Positions 1-5,296 of a stretch of 7,613 bases of DNA are shown here, piece by piece. The translations under genes were made by a program, and so were the position numbers. Under the pieces are notes generated by a model, which had not been told where the DNA came from, did not search any database, and was given only the letters and a program-made list of their open reading frames with translations. The DNA is from Sulfuricella sp. (GTDB lineage Bacteria; Pseudomonadota; Gammaproteobacteria; Burkholderiales; Sulfuricellaceae), in the NCBI GenBank assembly GCA_030691435.1, contig JAUYEK010000212.1, positions 1 to 7,613 on the forward strand, written 5' to 3'. Every line of letters starts with the position of its first letter. Within the stretch, counting starts at the first letter, position 1.

Positions 1-968
1 CAGAAAAAACCTTGTCCGCGGAAGACAAGCCGCAACGCCAGATCGCCGCAGTGCGCGGCATCACACCCGGGCAACCGGCACCGATAGTGGCCGAGGACAA
101 AACCAAGCAAACCTGGTTTGGCAAGGTCAGAGCATGGCTGCAAGGCTTAGGTAGCGCTCAGCCGAAAGAAGAAGTCAAGCCCAAGGCGCGTCCAGCGAGA
201 AGCGACAAGCGCCGCGAACCGCGTGGCGAAGGTCGCGAAGGCAAGCGTGACCGGGATGCGGAGCGGGGTGAACCGCGCCGCGCCGAACGCGGGGAAGGTC
301 GTGGCGGGCAAAAGCCGCGCGCGCCCGGTCAGCCGCAAGCAAAGAGGGAAAAGGAGTTGGTCGCCCCTCAGGCAACTGCACCGGCAACAACTGAGAAGAC
401 AGGCGAAACCGAAGCCCAGGAGCCCAGGAGCCGACGCGGACGCCGCGGCGGGCGGCGTGAGCGCGGGGAACGCACAGAGCGTCCGGAAGGGCCGCGCAAT
501 CTTCCTGAAAGCACCGAAGCTTCAAGCGAGAAAGCGCCTGAAGCTGCTGCTCCAGAGATGGCAAGCACGAGAGTCGAAAAAGTAGAAGCCGCACCTGAGA
601 AAGTGTCCGAAACCTCTCTGCCCGTAATCGTTCAGGAGCCTGCTGCGGTTTCTGTAGCGCCTTCCGAGCCATCCAAGCCGATTTATGCGGAACCTGTTTC
701 TGTTGCCCCGACCGACATCGTGCCGGTTGTTGCCCCGACCGAAAGCAAGCCGCGAGCTCCACGTCGCCGCGCCCCGCAAGCCGCGCCGGATGATCAAATC
801 ACTTCCAGCGGATTGATCATGGTGGAAACCAGCCCCGATAAAATCAAGGCGGTTGTAGAAGAAGCCGTAGCCAACGCACCGGAACGGGTACGACCGCGCC
901 GTGCGCCACGCCCAAAAATCGTGGAAGAAAGCGCACCGCTGGTCCAGGTCGAAACGCAGCACAAGTAA
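1..968 (+). CDS. rne: Ribonuclease E, C-terminal tail (5' end outside window)
   Basis: RNase E is the endonuclease that starts most mRNA decay and rRNA/tRNA processing. Its C-terminal half is a disordered scaffold for the RNA degradosome at the inner membrane. Only that non-catalytic part is here: 321 codons in a frame open from the left edge (first full codon at base 3). Seen in order: a Trp/Phe-containing amphipathic segment (TWFGKVRAWLQGL, 111-149); an Arg/Gly/Glu-rich low-complexity region (about 180-480) with the cluster RSRRGRRGGRRERGERTER; an Ala/Pro/Glu/Val-rich linker (about 500-780); and a C-terminus with SGLIMVET, a second Arg/Pro patch and LVQVET near the end. This order parallels the membrane-targeting helix followed by arginine-rich RNA-binding domain of E. 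coli RNase E. The catalytic S1/DNase I-like domains lie upstream. RNase G is unlikely because it lacks this tail. Apparent ORFs in other frames and on the opposite strand are by-products of the Arg-rich GC-rich code. Confidence 0.88.
   Translation, partial: EKTLSAEDKPQRQIAAVRGITPGQPAPIVAEDKTKQTWFGKVRAWLQGLGSAQPKEEVKPKARPARSDKRREPRGEGREGKRDRDAERGEPRRAERGEGRGGQKPRAPGQPQAKREKELVAPQATAPATTEKTGETEAQEPRSRRGRRGGRRERGERTERPEGPRNLPESTEASSEKAPEAAAPEMASTRVEKVEAAPEKVSETSLPVIVQEPAAVSVAPSEPSKPIYAEPVSVAPTDIVPVVAPTESKPRAPRRRAPQAAPDDQITSSGLIMVETSPDKIKAVVEEAVANAPERVRPRRAPRPKIVEESAPLVQVETQHK
111..149 (+). other. Probable membrane-targeting amphipathic helix of RNase E
   Basis: These 13 codons encode TWFGKVRAWLQGL. 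Bulky hydrophobics (W, F, V, W, L, L) alternate with K/R so that they would lie on one helix face. The segment sits just before the arginine-rich region, the same place as the membrane-targeting segment of E. coli RNase E. Function is inferred from composition and position. Confidence 0.55.
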
Positions 969-986
969 ACTCGCCCTAGCAGCCTG

Positions 987-1013
987 TCGGGAAGCTGCTT
1001 CGCAGCTTCCCGA
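987..1013. terminator. Hairpin between convergent rne and phosphatase genes
   Basis: A perfect 12-bp inverted repeat (TCGGGAAGCTGC and its complement, loop TTC, or 11 bp with a 5-base loop) lies 18 bases after the rne stop and 19 bases before the end of the opposing phosphatase gene. No T-run follows on either strand, so it is not a canonical intrinsic terminator. It may protect the 3' ends of both transcripts or act as a bidirectional terminator together with Rho. Confidence 0.45.
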
Positions 1014-1032
1014 TGGATCGTGCCATCTCGCG

Positions 1033-1521
1033 TTACCCTTTTGCGATCTTTTTTGCCAGAATTTCTTCCAGCAAGCCGGACGCAGCATCCTCTGCCATAT
1101 TCAGAACTTTCTCAAACCCCTGATTCCCCCCATAGTAAGGGTCGGGTACCTCGCGTTCGCTGAATCCCCTGCTGAACTCCATGAATAGCTTGAGTTTGCG
1201 CTGCTCGTGCGGCGGACAGACTTGGAACAGATTGGCCAGGTTTTCCCTGTCCATCGCCAGAATATAATCGAATTCGTGAAAATCCATGGCGTCAACCTGC
1301 CGCCCGCGCAGGCCGCCCAGGTCATAACCTCGTTGCAGCGCGGCCTGCTGGGCTCTCCTGTCGGGCGCCGCGCCGATGTGGTAATCATGGGTACCTGCCG
1401 AGTCGATAATGATATTGTCGGTCTGACCCGTCTCAGAGACTTGATGGCGAAACACCCCTTCTGCGGTCGGAGATCGGCAGATATTGCCCATGCAGACGAA
1501 TAACACACTAATCTTCTTCAT
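1033..1521 (-). CDS. Low-molecular-weight protein tyrosine phosphatase
   Basis: Cytosolic phosphatase of the LMW-PTP family, which removes phosphate from phosphotyrosine through a cysteinyl-phosphate intermediate. With the start used here the protein has 162 residues, normal for the family. The N-terminal P-loop VCMGNICRSP fits C(X)5R with nucleophile Cys10 and phosphate-binding Arg16. The general-acid motif DPYY has Asp127. The conserved IDSAGTHDYHIGAAPD stretch follows the P-loop. The ATG at 1521 is preferred: GGAA lies 4 bases upstream and the protein then begins MKKISVLFVC, as usual for the family. An in-frame TTG at 1536 would add five residues but has less support. The gene is convergent with rne and divergent from the HD-GYP gene, so it appears to be a single-gene unit. 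No tyrosine kinase or polysaccharide export genes are adjacent, so nothing here supports a Wzb-type capsule role. Substrate is unknown. Confidence 0.93.
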   Translation of the reverse strand: MKKISVLFVCMGNICRSPTAEGVFRHQVSETGQTDNIIIDSAGTHDYHIGAAPDRRAQQAALQRGYDLGGLRGRQVDAMDFHEFDYILAMDRENLANLFQVCPPHEQRKLKLFMEFSRGFSEREVPDPYYGGNQGFEKVLNMAEDAASGLLEEILAKKIAKG

Positions 1522-1642
1522 TTCGTTCCATACCAATGTCGAGATAAAATAAATTTAAGCTTTAGGAATCACCTAGTAAATCCTGAAATAGGATATATTA
1601 TGCATCATGATTCCGTTAACCAATTGAGCAAGAACCTGAAAA
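1522..1642. promoter_or_regulatory. Divergent promoter region, phosphatase / HD-GYP operon
   Basis: This 121-bp AT-rich spacer must hold the promoters of both divergent units. On the plus strand, -10-like hexamers are TAAAAT (1545-1550) and TATATT (1594-1599), but neither has a convincing -35 at the right distance. On the minus strand, TTGGTT and TAATAT occur with a 17-base spacer, again only partial matches. A short hairpin (ATCCT 1580-1584 with AGGAT 1590-1594) and the palindrome at 1591-1614 overlap the second plus-strand -10 candidate. Individual promoter calls are weak. Confidence 0.35.
1591..1614. promoter_or_regulatory. Imperfect palindrome, possible operator
   Basis: A 24-bp dyad centred on ATGCAT, of the form GGAnnnATnATGCAT continuing symmetrically to TCC: 8 of 12 base pairs are symmetric, with matching outer GGA/TCC and inner ATnATGCATnAT. 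It overlaps a plausible -10 (TATATT) 29 bases before the HD-GYP start and lies between divergent genes, where a dimeric regulator could act on both. No regulator is identifiable. Confidence 0.25.
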
Positions 1643-2941
1643 ATGCCTCCCAAGGACACTTCCCACTTCGTTAATGTCGATCAATTGCAGCCCGGGATTT
1701 ATATTTATCTCGACCTTCATTGGGTGGACCATCCATTCGGCTTCAACAGCTTCAAGATCAAATCGCAGAATCAGATTCAGACTCTAAAACAGCTTAAACT
1801 GACCAAAGTACGCTATGACCCAGACAAGAGCGACGCCCAGCCTCTTCCCAAGGCGCTACAGGACACTAGCAGCAATCCGCCCGCAGAAAGCGATCCATTC
1901 AGTCAGGAAGAAAAACAGGCTATTCAAGCCAAACACGCGCGTATTGAACGCCTAAAACAGCAGCGCGAAATCTTTGCTCTCGTTGAAAAGCAATTCATCA
2001 AAGCCGCCGGCACCGCCAAAAAAGTTACCAACAACTTGCTTGTGCGTACCCAGGAAAGCATAGACGAAGCCAACCAGTTGGTGCAGCAGATGATGGATAT
2101 CTTCCTGTCCGATCGTGACGTCGCCATACATGTGATGAATGATAAGATTGGCATGGAGGAGACGTACGTTCACGCTCTCAATGTCACCGTGCTGTCCTTG
2201 ATAGTGGCCAAGGACATGAAACTTTCCCCGGAAGAGATCAAGTTATTGGGTCTAGGCGCATTGTTCCATGACATCGGCAAGAAGGAAATCCCTAGCCAGG
2301 TGGTACTGAAAATCGACCCGCTTACCAAGGCAGAGCGTGAATTCCTGCGGATGCACTGCGAGTACGGCGTCAATATAGCAAAGAAAGTGGGATTCCCTCC
2401 GCCGGTCATGGAGATCATCTACCAGCACCATGAATGCCATGATGGTAGCGGCTATCCACGCGGGCTGCGCGGGGATCAAATTTCCACCCTGTCCCAAATC
2501 GTCGCTATCGTCAATGCCTACGACAACCTTTGCAATCATACCGATATTGCCAACTCGCTGACGCCCCATGAAGCACTGTCACTCATGTTTGCCCAGCAAC
2601 GCGCAAAATTTGCGCCTGTGCCGCTCAATGTTTTTATTCACAGCCTGGGCGTGTACCCTCCAGGTACAGTAGTCAAGTTGTCGAATGAGGTACTGGCTAT
2701 CGTTACCTCGGTGAATGCCTCCAGACCGCTCAAACCCATAGTGCTGATTTATGACCCGCAAATCCCAAAAAGCGAAGCCATGTTGATTGATCTCGAAATG
2801 GAGCCTGACATCAATATCAGCAAGGCGATGCGCCCTGCCCAGCTGCCGCGGGAAGTCTATGATTACCTCTCGCCAAGGAAGCGCATCACTTATTATTTCG
2901 ATTCACCGCAAACGAGCTCCAAAGCTCCATTCAAGCAATAA
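1643..2941 (+). CDS. DUF3391/HD-GYP cyclic-di-GMP phosphodiesterase
   Basis: Soluble 432-residue protein predicted to hydrolyse the second messenger c-di-GMP, shifting cells from sessile to motile behaviour. The N-terminal part (about 7-65, LQPGIYIYLDLHWVDHPFGFNSFKI) matches DUF3391, often found before HD-GYP domains. The HD-GYP domain spans about 145-330. It shows E173 and H177 (EETYVHALNV), HD at 209-210 followed by K213 (LFHDIGK), H238, HH at 262-263, the DGSGYP signature at 267-272 and D294. These are the residues and near-identical spacing that bind the metal centre in characterised HD-GYP enzymes, so the enzyme should be active. The usual RPYR-type segment after D294 is replaced by CNHTDIANSLTP. 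Residues after about 330 form an extension (LGVYPPGTVVKLSNE to YDYLSPRKRITYYFD) that I recall from betaproteobacterial relatives. There is no receiver domain or membrane segment. The ATG at 1643 has only a weak Shine-Dalgarno. It is first in a two-gene operon. Confidence 0.94.
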   Translation: MPPKDTSHFVNVDQLQPGIYIYLDLHWVDHPFGFNSFKIKSQNQIQTLKQLKLTKVRYDPDKSDAQPLPKALQDTSSNPPAESDPFSQEEKQAIQAKHARIERLKQQREIFALVEKQFIKAAGTAKKVTNNLLVRTQESIDEANQLVQQMMDIFLSDRDVAIHVMNDKIGMEETYVHALNVTVLSLIVAKDMKLSPEEIKLLGLGALFHDIGKKEIPSQVVLKIDPLTKAEREFLRMHCEYGVNIAKKVGFPPPVMEIIYQHHECHDGSGYPRGLRGDQISTLSQIVAIVNAYDNLCNHTDIANSLTPHEALSLMFAQQRAKFAPVPLNVFIHSLGVYPPGTVVKLSNEVLAIVTSVNASRPLKPIVLIYDPQIPKSEAMLIDLEMEPDINISKAMRPAQLPREVYDYLSPRKRITYYFDSPQTSSKAPFKQ

Positions 2942-4863
2942 TGCAGTCACAAAATTCCTCGTTGTGGAAACTACTGCTTGACCCGGTCGGGGAACTCATA
3001 CTGCTGGTTGATCCTGCCACGTTAAAAATCGCCGATGCCAACCTTACCGCCTGCAGGCGGCTTGGTTACACTATGGAGCAACTGTTTCAACAGCGAATCA
3101 CCGACATTGAATGCGCCCTAACGGACCTTTTTTTCTGGGACGAGGTGCAACAGGGACGACCCTCTGATTTGGTCGCAGTGGATGGCTTGTACCGCTGTTT
3201 CGACGGCTCGATTCTGCCTGTAACTAAAACTGTCCACACTATCAGCCAAGCCGGAAAGACCTGGCTTGTAATCCGTGCCGACGACCAACGCCTCCAGAAA
3301 AAGGTAGAGGATGAACTGGCACAAACCGCCTCGCTACTACGCGCCACGCTGGAAGCCACTATCGACGGCATTTTGGTAATCGACCGTGGCGGCAACATCG
3401 TTAATATGAACCGGCGGTTTTCGGAACTTTGGCATATCCCTGAAGAACTGCTGACTGAGAGAAACGATAAAAAGGTTCTCAACTTCATTGCGTCCCAGGT
3501 TAGCGATCCTGCCACCTACCAGGATCGACTCGACGCCATTTCCTTCAGCCCGGATGACGGGTCTTTCGATATTCTGGAGTTGACCGATGAACGTGTGTTC
3601 GAGCGAAAATCCCGGCCACAGCAACTGGGGGATCATATTGTCGGTCGCGTATACAGCTTTACTGATGTCACCGCCCGTAACCAGGCGGAGCAGGCATTGA
3701 TCGTCGCGCGCAACTATGCCATATCGGCCAACCAGGCTAAAAGTGAATTTCTGGCAAACATGAGCCACGAAATCCGCACGCCCATGAACGCCATTCTGGG
3801 AATGGCGGAACTGCTGAGCGAGACCCCTCTTACCCCCGAGCAACGCAAGTATGTAGAAGTGTTCCAGAACGCCGGCAATAATTTGCTGGCGCTGATCAAC
3901 GACATCCTGGACCTTTCCAAGGTCGAAACCAGACAGTTCAATCTGGATAAACAGGATTTTTCTCTGCGCCAAGAGTTACACAAACAGATGGATCTTCTCT
4001 CCGATCGCGCCCATAGCAAAGGTCTAGAGATCGTTCTCGACATCAAGCCTGGAGTTCCCACCTTCGTCCATGGTGACGCCAACCGCCTGTGCCAATGCAT
4101 CACCAACCTGGTGGGCAACGCAATCAAATTCACCGACCACGGCAGTATCGCAATCACAGCGCAGCCTGTGACGGATGAACCCGACGTGCTTTTGTTTTCT
4201 GTCGCCGATACCGGCATCGGCATTCCCGTGGAGAAACAGGCGAACATTTTTGAGGCATTCGTCCAGGCTGACGGCAAAATCACTCGAAAATACGGCGGCA
4301 CCGGTCTAGGACTGGCCATCACTCAGCGCCTGGTGGAATTGATGGGCGGCCAAATTTGGCTGAACAGCCTGGAAGGCAAAGGCTCCACCTTTTACTTCAC
4401 CGCCTCCCTGCCCACAATAACCACACCGGAAAAAACGGCCGACACAGTAGCTCCGTCCGGCAAAACAAACCTTCCAAAAGGCGGGGCACGCCCCCTGTCT
4501 ATCTTGCTGGCTGAAGACAACCCAGAAAATGTGCTGCTAATCCAAGCCATGCTCAAGCATACGCCACACCAACTGGATATTGCGGAGAATGGCCAAGTTG
4601 CCGTTAACAAGTTTTGTGACGGGAAGTACGATTTAGTACTGATGGATGTGCAAATGCCCAAAATGGATGGCTACGCCGCCACCTCTGAAATTCGTCGTTT
4701 GGAGGGAATCAAAGCGCTTGCTCCGACTCCGATTTTTACCCTCACCGCCCATGCCTTGAAAGACGATGAGAAAAGAAGCCTGGAAGCCGGTTGCAATGGC
4801 CACCTCACCAAACCGATAAGAAAAACGGTTCTGCTCGATGTGCTGAACTCACTTCAAAAATAA
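2941..4863 (+). CDS. Soluble PAS-PAS hybrid histidine kinase with C-terminal receiver
   Basis: A 640-residue hybrid sensor kinase that should autophosphorylate on histidine and pass phosphate to its own receiver. Domains in order: PAS 1 (about 8-115, with VDPATLKIADANLTACRRLGY); a short helical linker; PAS 2 (about 130-250, ending YSFTDVTARNQAEQAL); HisKA with phospho-acceptor H276 in NMSHEIRTPMN, including the HExxT phosphatase-type motif; HATPase_c with N-box N389/N393, G1 box DTGIGIP from D423 and G2 box GGTGLGLAI from G452; and REC with acidic pair E525-D526, phospho-acceptor D569 (LMDVQMPKMDGY), T602 and K624. All catalytic motifs are intact. No transmembrane helix or signal peptide is visible, so the signal is cytoplasmic. 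The start codon overlaps the HD-GYP stop (TAATG) with no good Shine-Dalgarno, indicating translational coupling. There is no HPt domain or separate response regulator in the window, so the next relay partner is unknown. The PAS ligand cannot be told from sequence. Confidence 0.94.
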   Translation: MQSQNSSLWKLLLDPVGELILLVDPATLKIADANLTACRRLGYTMEQLFQQRITDIECALTDLFFWDEVQQGRPSDLVAVDGLYRCFDGSILPVTKTVHTISQAGKTWLVIRADDQRLQKKVEDELAQTASLLRATLEATIDGILVIDRGGNIVNMNRRFSELWHIPEELLTERNDKKVLNFIASQVSDPATYQDRLDAISFSPDDGSFDILELTDERVFERKSRPQQLGDHIVGRVYSFTDVTARNQAEQALIVARNYAISANQAKSEFLANMSHEIRTPMNAILGMAELLSETPLTPEQRKYVEVFQNAGNNLLALINDILDLSKVETRQFNLDKQDFSLRQELHKQMDLLSDRAHSKGLEIVLDIKPGVPTFVHGDANRLCQCITNLVGNAIKFTDHGSIAITAQPVTDEPDVLLFSVADTGIGIPVEKQANIFEAFVQADGKITRKYGGTGLGLAITQRLVELMGGQIWLNSLEGKGSTFYFTASLPTITTPEKTADTVAPSGKTNLPKGGARPLSILLAEDNPENVLLIQAMLKHTPHQLDIAENGQVAVNKFCDGKYDLVLMDVQMPKMDGYAATSEIRRLEGIKALAPTPIFTLTAHALKDDEKRSLEAGCNGHLTKPIRKTVLLDVLNSLQK

Positions 4864-4908
4864 GCATGATAGAATAAACCCAGATAATCCATTAGAGCCA
4901 AAACACCG

Positions 4909-4973
4909 CTGTAGGAGCGGCGCCCTCGCCGCGATTTGCGGCCGCATTCGCGCCGAGGGCGGCGCTCCTACAG
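4909..4973. repeat. REPIN: two inverted GTAG-type REP sequences
   Basis: The outer 25-base arms (4909-4933 and 4949-4973) are inverted repeats with 23 of 25 matches. Each arm is itself a REP: the tetranucleotide GTAG, then GA, then a 6-bp stem with a four-base loop. REP1 (plus strand, 4911-4934) has stem GCGGCG/CGCCGC around CCCT. REP2 (minus strand, 4971-4948) has stem GCGCCG/CGGCGC around CCCT. The 13-base spacer 4935-4947 contains the perfect palindrome TGCGGCCGCA. GTAG-headed REPs in inverted pairs are known in Pseudomonas, Stenotrophomonas and other proteobacteria and are mobilised in trans by RAYT (TnpA_REP) transposases. No RAYT gene is present here. Lying 45 bp after the kinase stop, it could also stabilise or end that transcript, but no T-run follows. 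Confidence 0.85.
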
Positions 4974-5021
4974 GTACGAACATTTCAACGATTATCATTG
5001 ATCCTATAAAAAGCAGTTAAG

Positions 5022-5149
5022 CCACGGATTAACACGGGTTTACACAGATTATCAATGAGTTGCTGCTCTCGTCCTAATCACCTTTTGGGTGAGAGGAAAA
5101 TTCTCGACAATACATTGTTTTATCTGTGTTAATCCGTGTTTATTTGTGG
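5022..5149. repeat. MITE-like inverted-repeat unit with 10-bp internal period
   Basis: Arms 5022-5049 and 5122-5149 are inverted repeats with 23 of 28 matches. The left arm consists of decamers CACGGATTAA, CACGGGTTTA, CACAGATTAT. The right arm carries the complementary GTG triplets at 5126, 5136 and 5146, also exactly 10 bases apart. The 72-base centre has further short inverted matches: CAATG 5053-5057 with CATTG 5113-5117, and TCACC 5078-5082 with GGTGA 5088-5092. The whole unit could therefore fold as one long hairpin. There is no ORF and no clean target-site duplication. Similar 'cacggattaacacgg' sequences occur between genes in many environmental bacteria as I recall them, but I know no established function. 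Confidence 0.65.
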
Positions 5150-5180
5150 ATAAAAGAGGTTTTTAGGATAAAACAAAATG
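5146..5180 (+). repeat. Leader-like copy A, similar to the bases before fumA
   Basis: The 35 bases from GTGGATAAA to an ATG align without gaps to 5265-5299, which end at the fumarase ATG. There are 23 identities, including GTGGA, GGATA and the final ATG. The ATG here is followed by TTG TAT TAG, so it encodes at most a three-residue peptide. It looks like a relic or duplicate of a leader, not a working gene start. Both copies are AT-rich, so chance similarity is possible. Confidence 0.4.
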
Positions 5181-5243
5181 TTGTATTAGTTTGGCGGCTC
5201 ACCCATCTGGTTTTGGTTCTCAGTTTGTAGCTATTTGAATCTG

Positions 5244-5267
5244 TTCGTGCTTTTCGTGAATTTCGTG
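5244..5267 (+). repeat. Three TTCGTG copies at 9-bp spacing
   Basis: TTCGTG occurs at 5244-5249, 5253-5258 and 5262-5267, exactly 9 bases apart, and ends in GTGGACAAA. It lies 30 bases upstream of the fumarase start, within the likely 5' leader. It resembles the right arm of the upstream inverted repeat (three GTG triplets ending GTGGATAAA), but with period 9 instead of 10. No hairpin partner is seen nearby. Function unknown. Confidence 0.7.
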
Positions 5268-5283
5268 GACAAATACTTTTTCC

Positions 5284-5287
5284 AGGA
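5284..5287 (+). promoter_or_regulatory. Ribosome binding site of the fumarase gene
   Basis: AGGA lies 9 bases before the ATG at 5297, an acceptable Shine-Dalgarno that supports this start. The first residues, MTTIHQEDFIASVADALQYISYYHP, fit the N-terminus of this fumarase type. Confidence 0.6.
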
Positions 5288-5296
5288 TAAACCGCC

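Larger units (their letters stand above)
4864..5296. other. Gene-free, repeat-rich interval before fumarase
   Basis: This 433-bp stretch holds no credible gene. It contains, in order: a REPIN (4909-4973), a 128-bp inverted-repeat unit (5022-5149), an AT-rich leader-like stretch ending ATG TTG TAT TAG (5146-5189), about 55 bases with nothing recognisable (5190-5243), a TTCGTG triplet repeat (5244-5267) and the fumarase ribosome binding site. The fumarase promoter must lie here, but I see no -35/-10 pair good enough to call. The best, TTGTGG (5144-5149) with GATAAA 17 bases later, matches consensus poorly. Confidence 0.7.

Noticed and set aside
175..762. Long minus-strand open frame (195 codons) and an overlapping plus-strand frame at 223-585 inside the rne tail
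   Set aside because: Both are overlapping frames of an Arg/Gly/Ala-rich GC-rich coding region, which is poor in stop codons. Their products are low complexity with no recognisable domain.
522..1088. Minus-strand open frame spanning the rne end and the hairpin
   Set aside because: It runs antisense through rne, crosses the intergenic hairpin and overlaps the end of the phosphatase gene in another frame, with no recognisable domain.
1522..1536. Upstream TTG start for the phosphatase (five extra residues)
   Set aside because: The ATG at 1521 has GGAA 4 bases upstream and gives the standard family N-terminus; the extra residues have no family counterpart.
4909..4973. REPIN hairpin as an intrinsic terminator of the kinase operon
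   Set aside because: No T-run follows on the plus strand (it continues CAGGTACGAACA), and the GTAG-headed paired structure is better explained as a REPIN.
5022..5149. CRISPR-like array
   Set aside because: The repeats are about 10-base units adjacent to one another and in inverted arms, with no unique spacers of uniform length and no cas genes.
5178..5189. Micro-ORF ATG TTG TAT TAG in the fumarase upstream region
   Set aside because: It encodes only three residues. Although AGGA precedes it, there is no attenuator-like structure after it that would make a leader peptide credible, so I report it only as part of the leader-like repeat.
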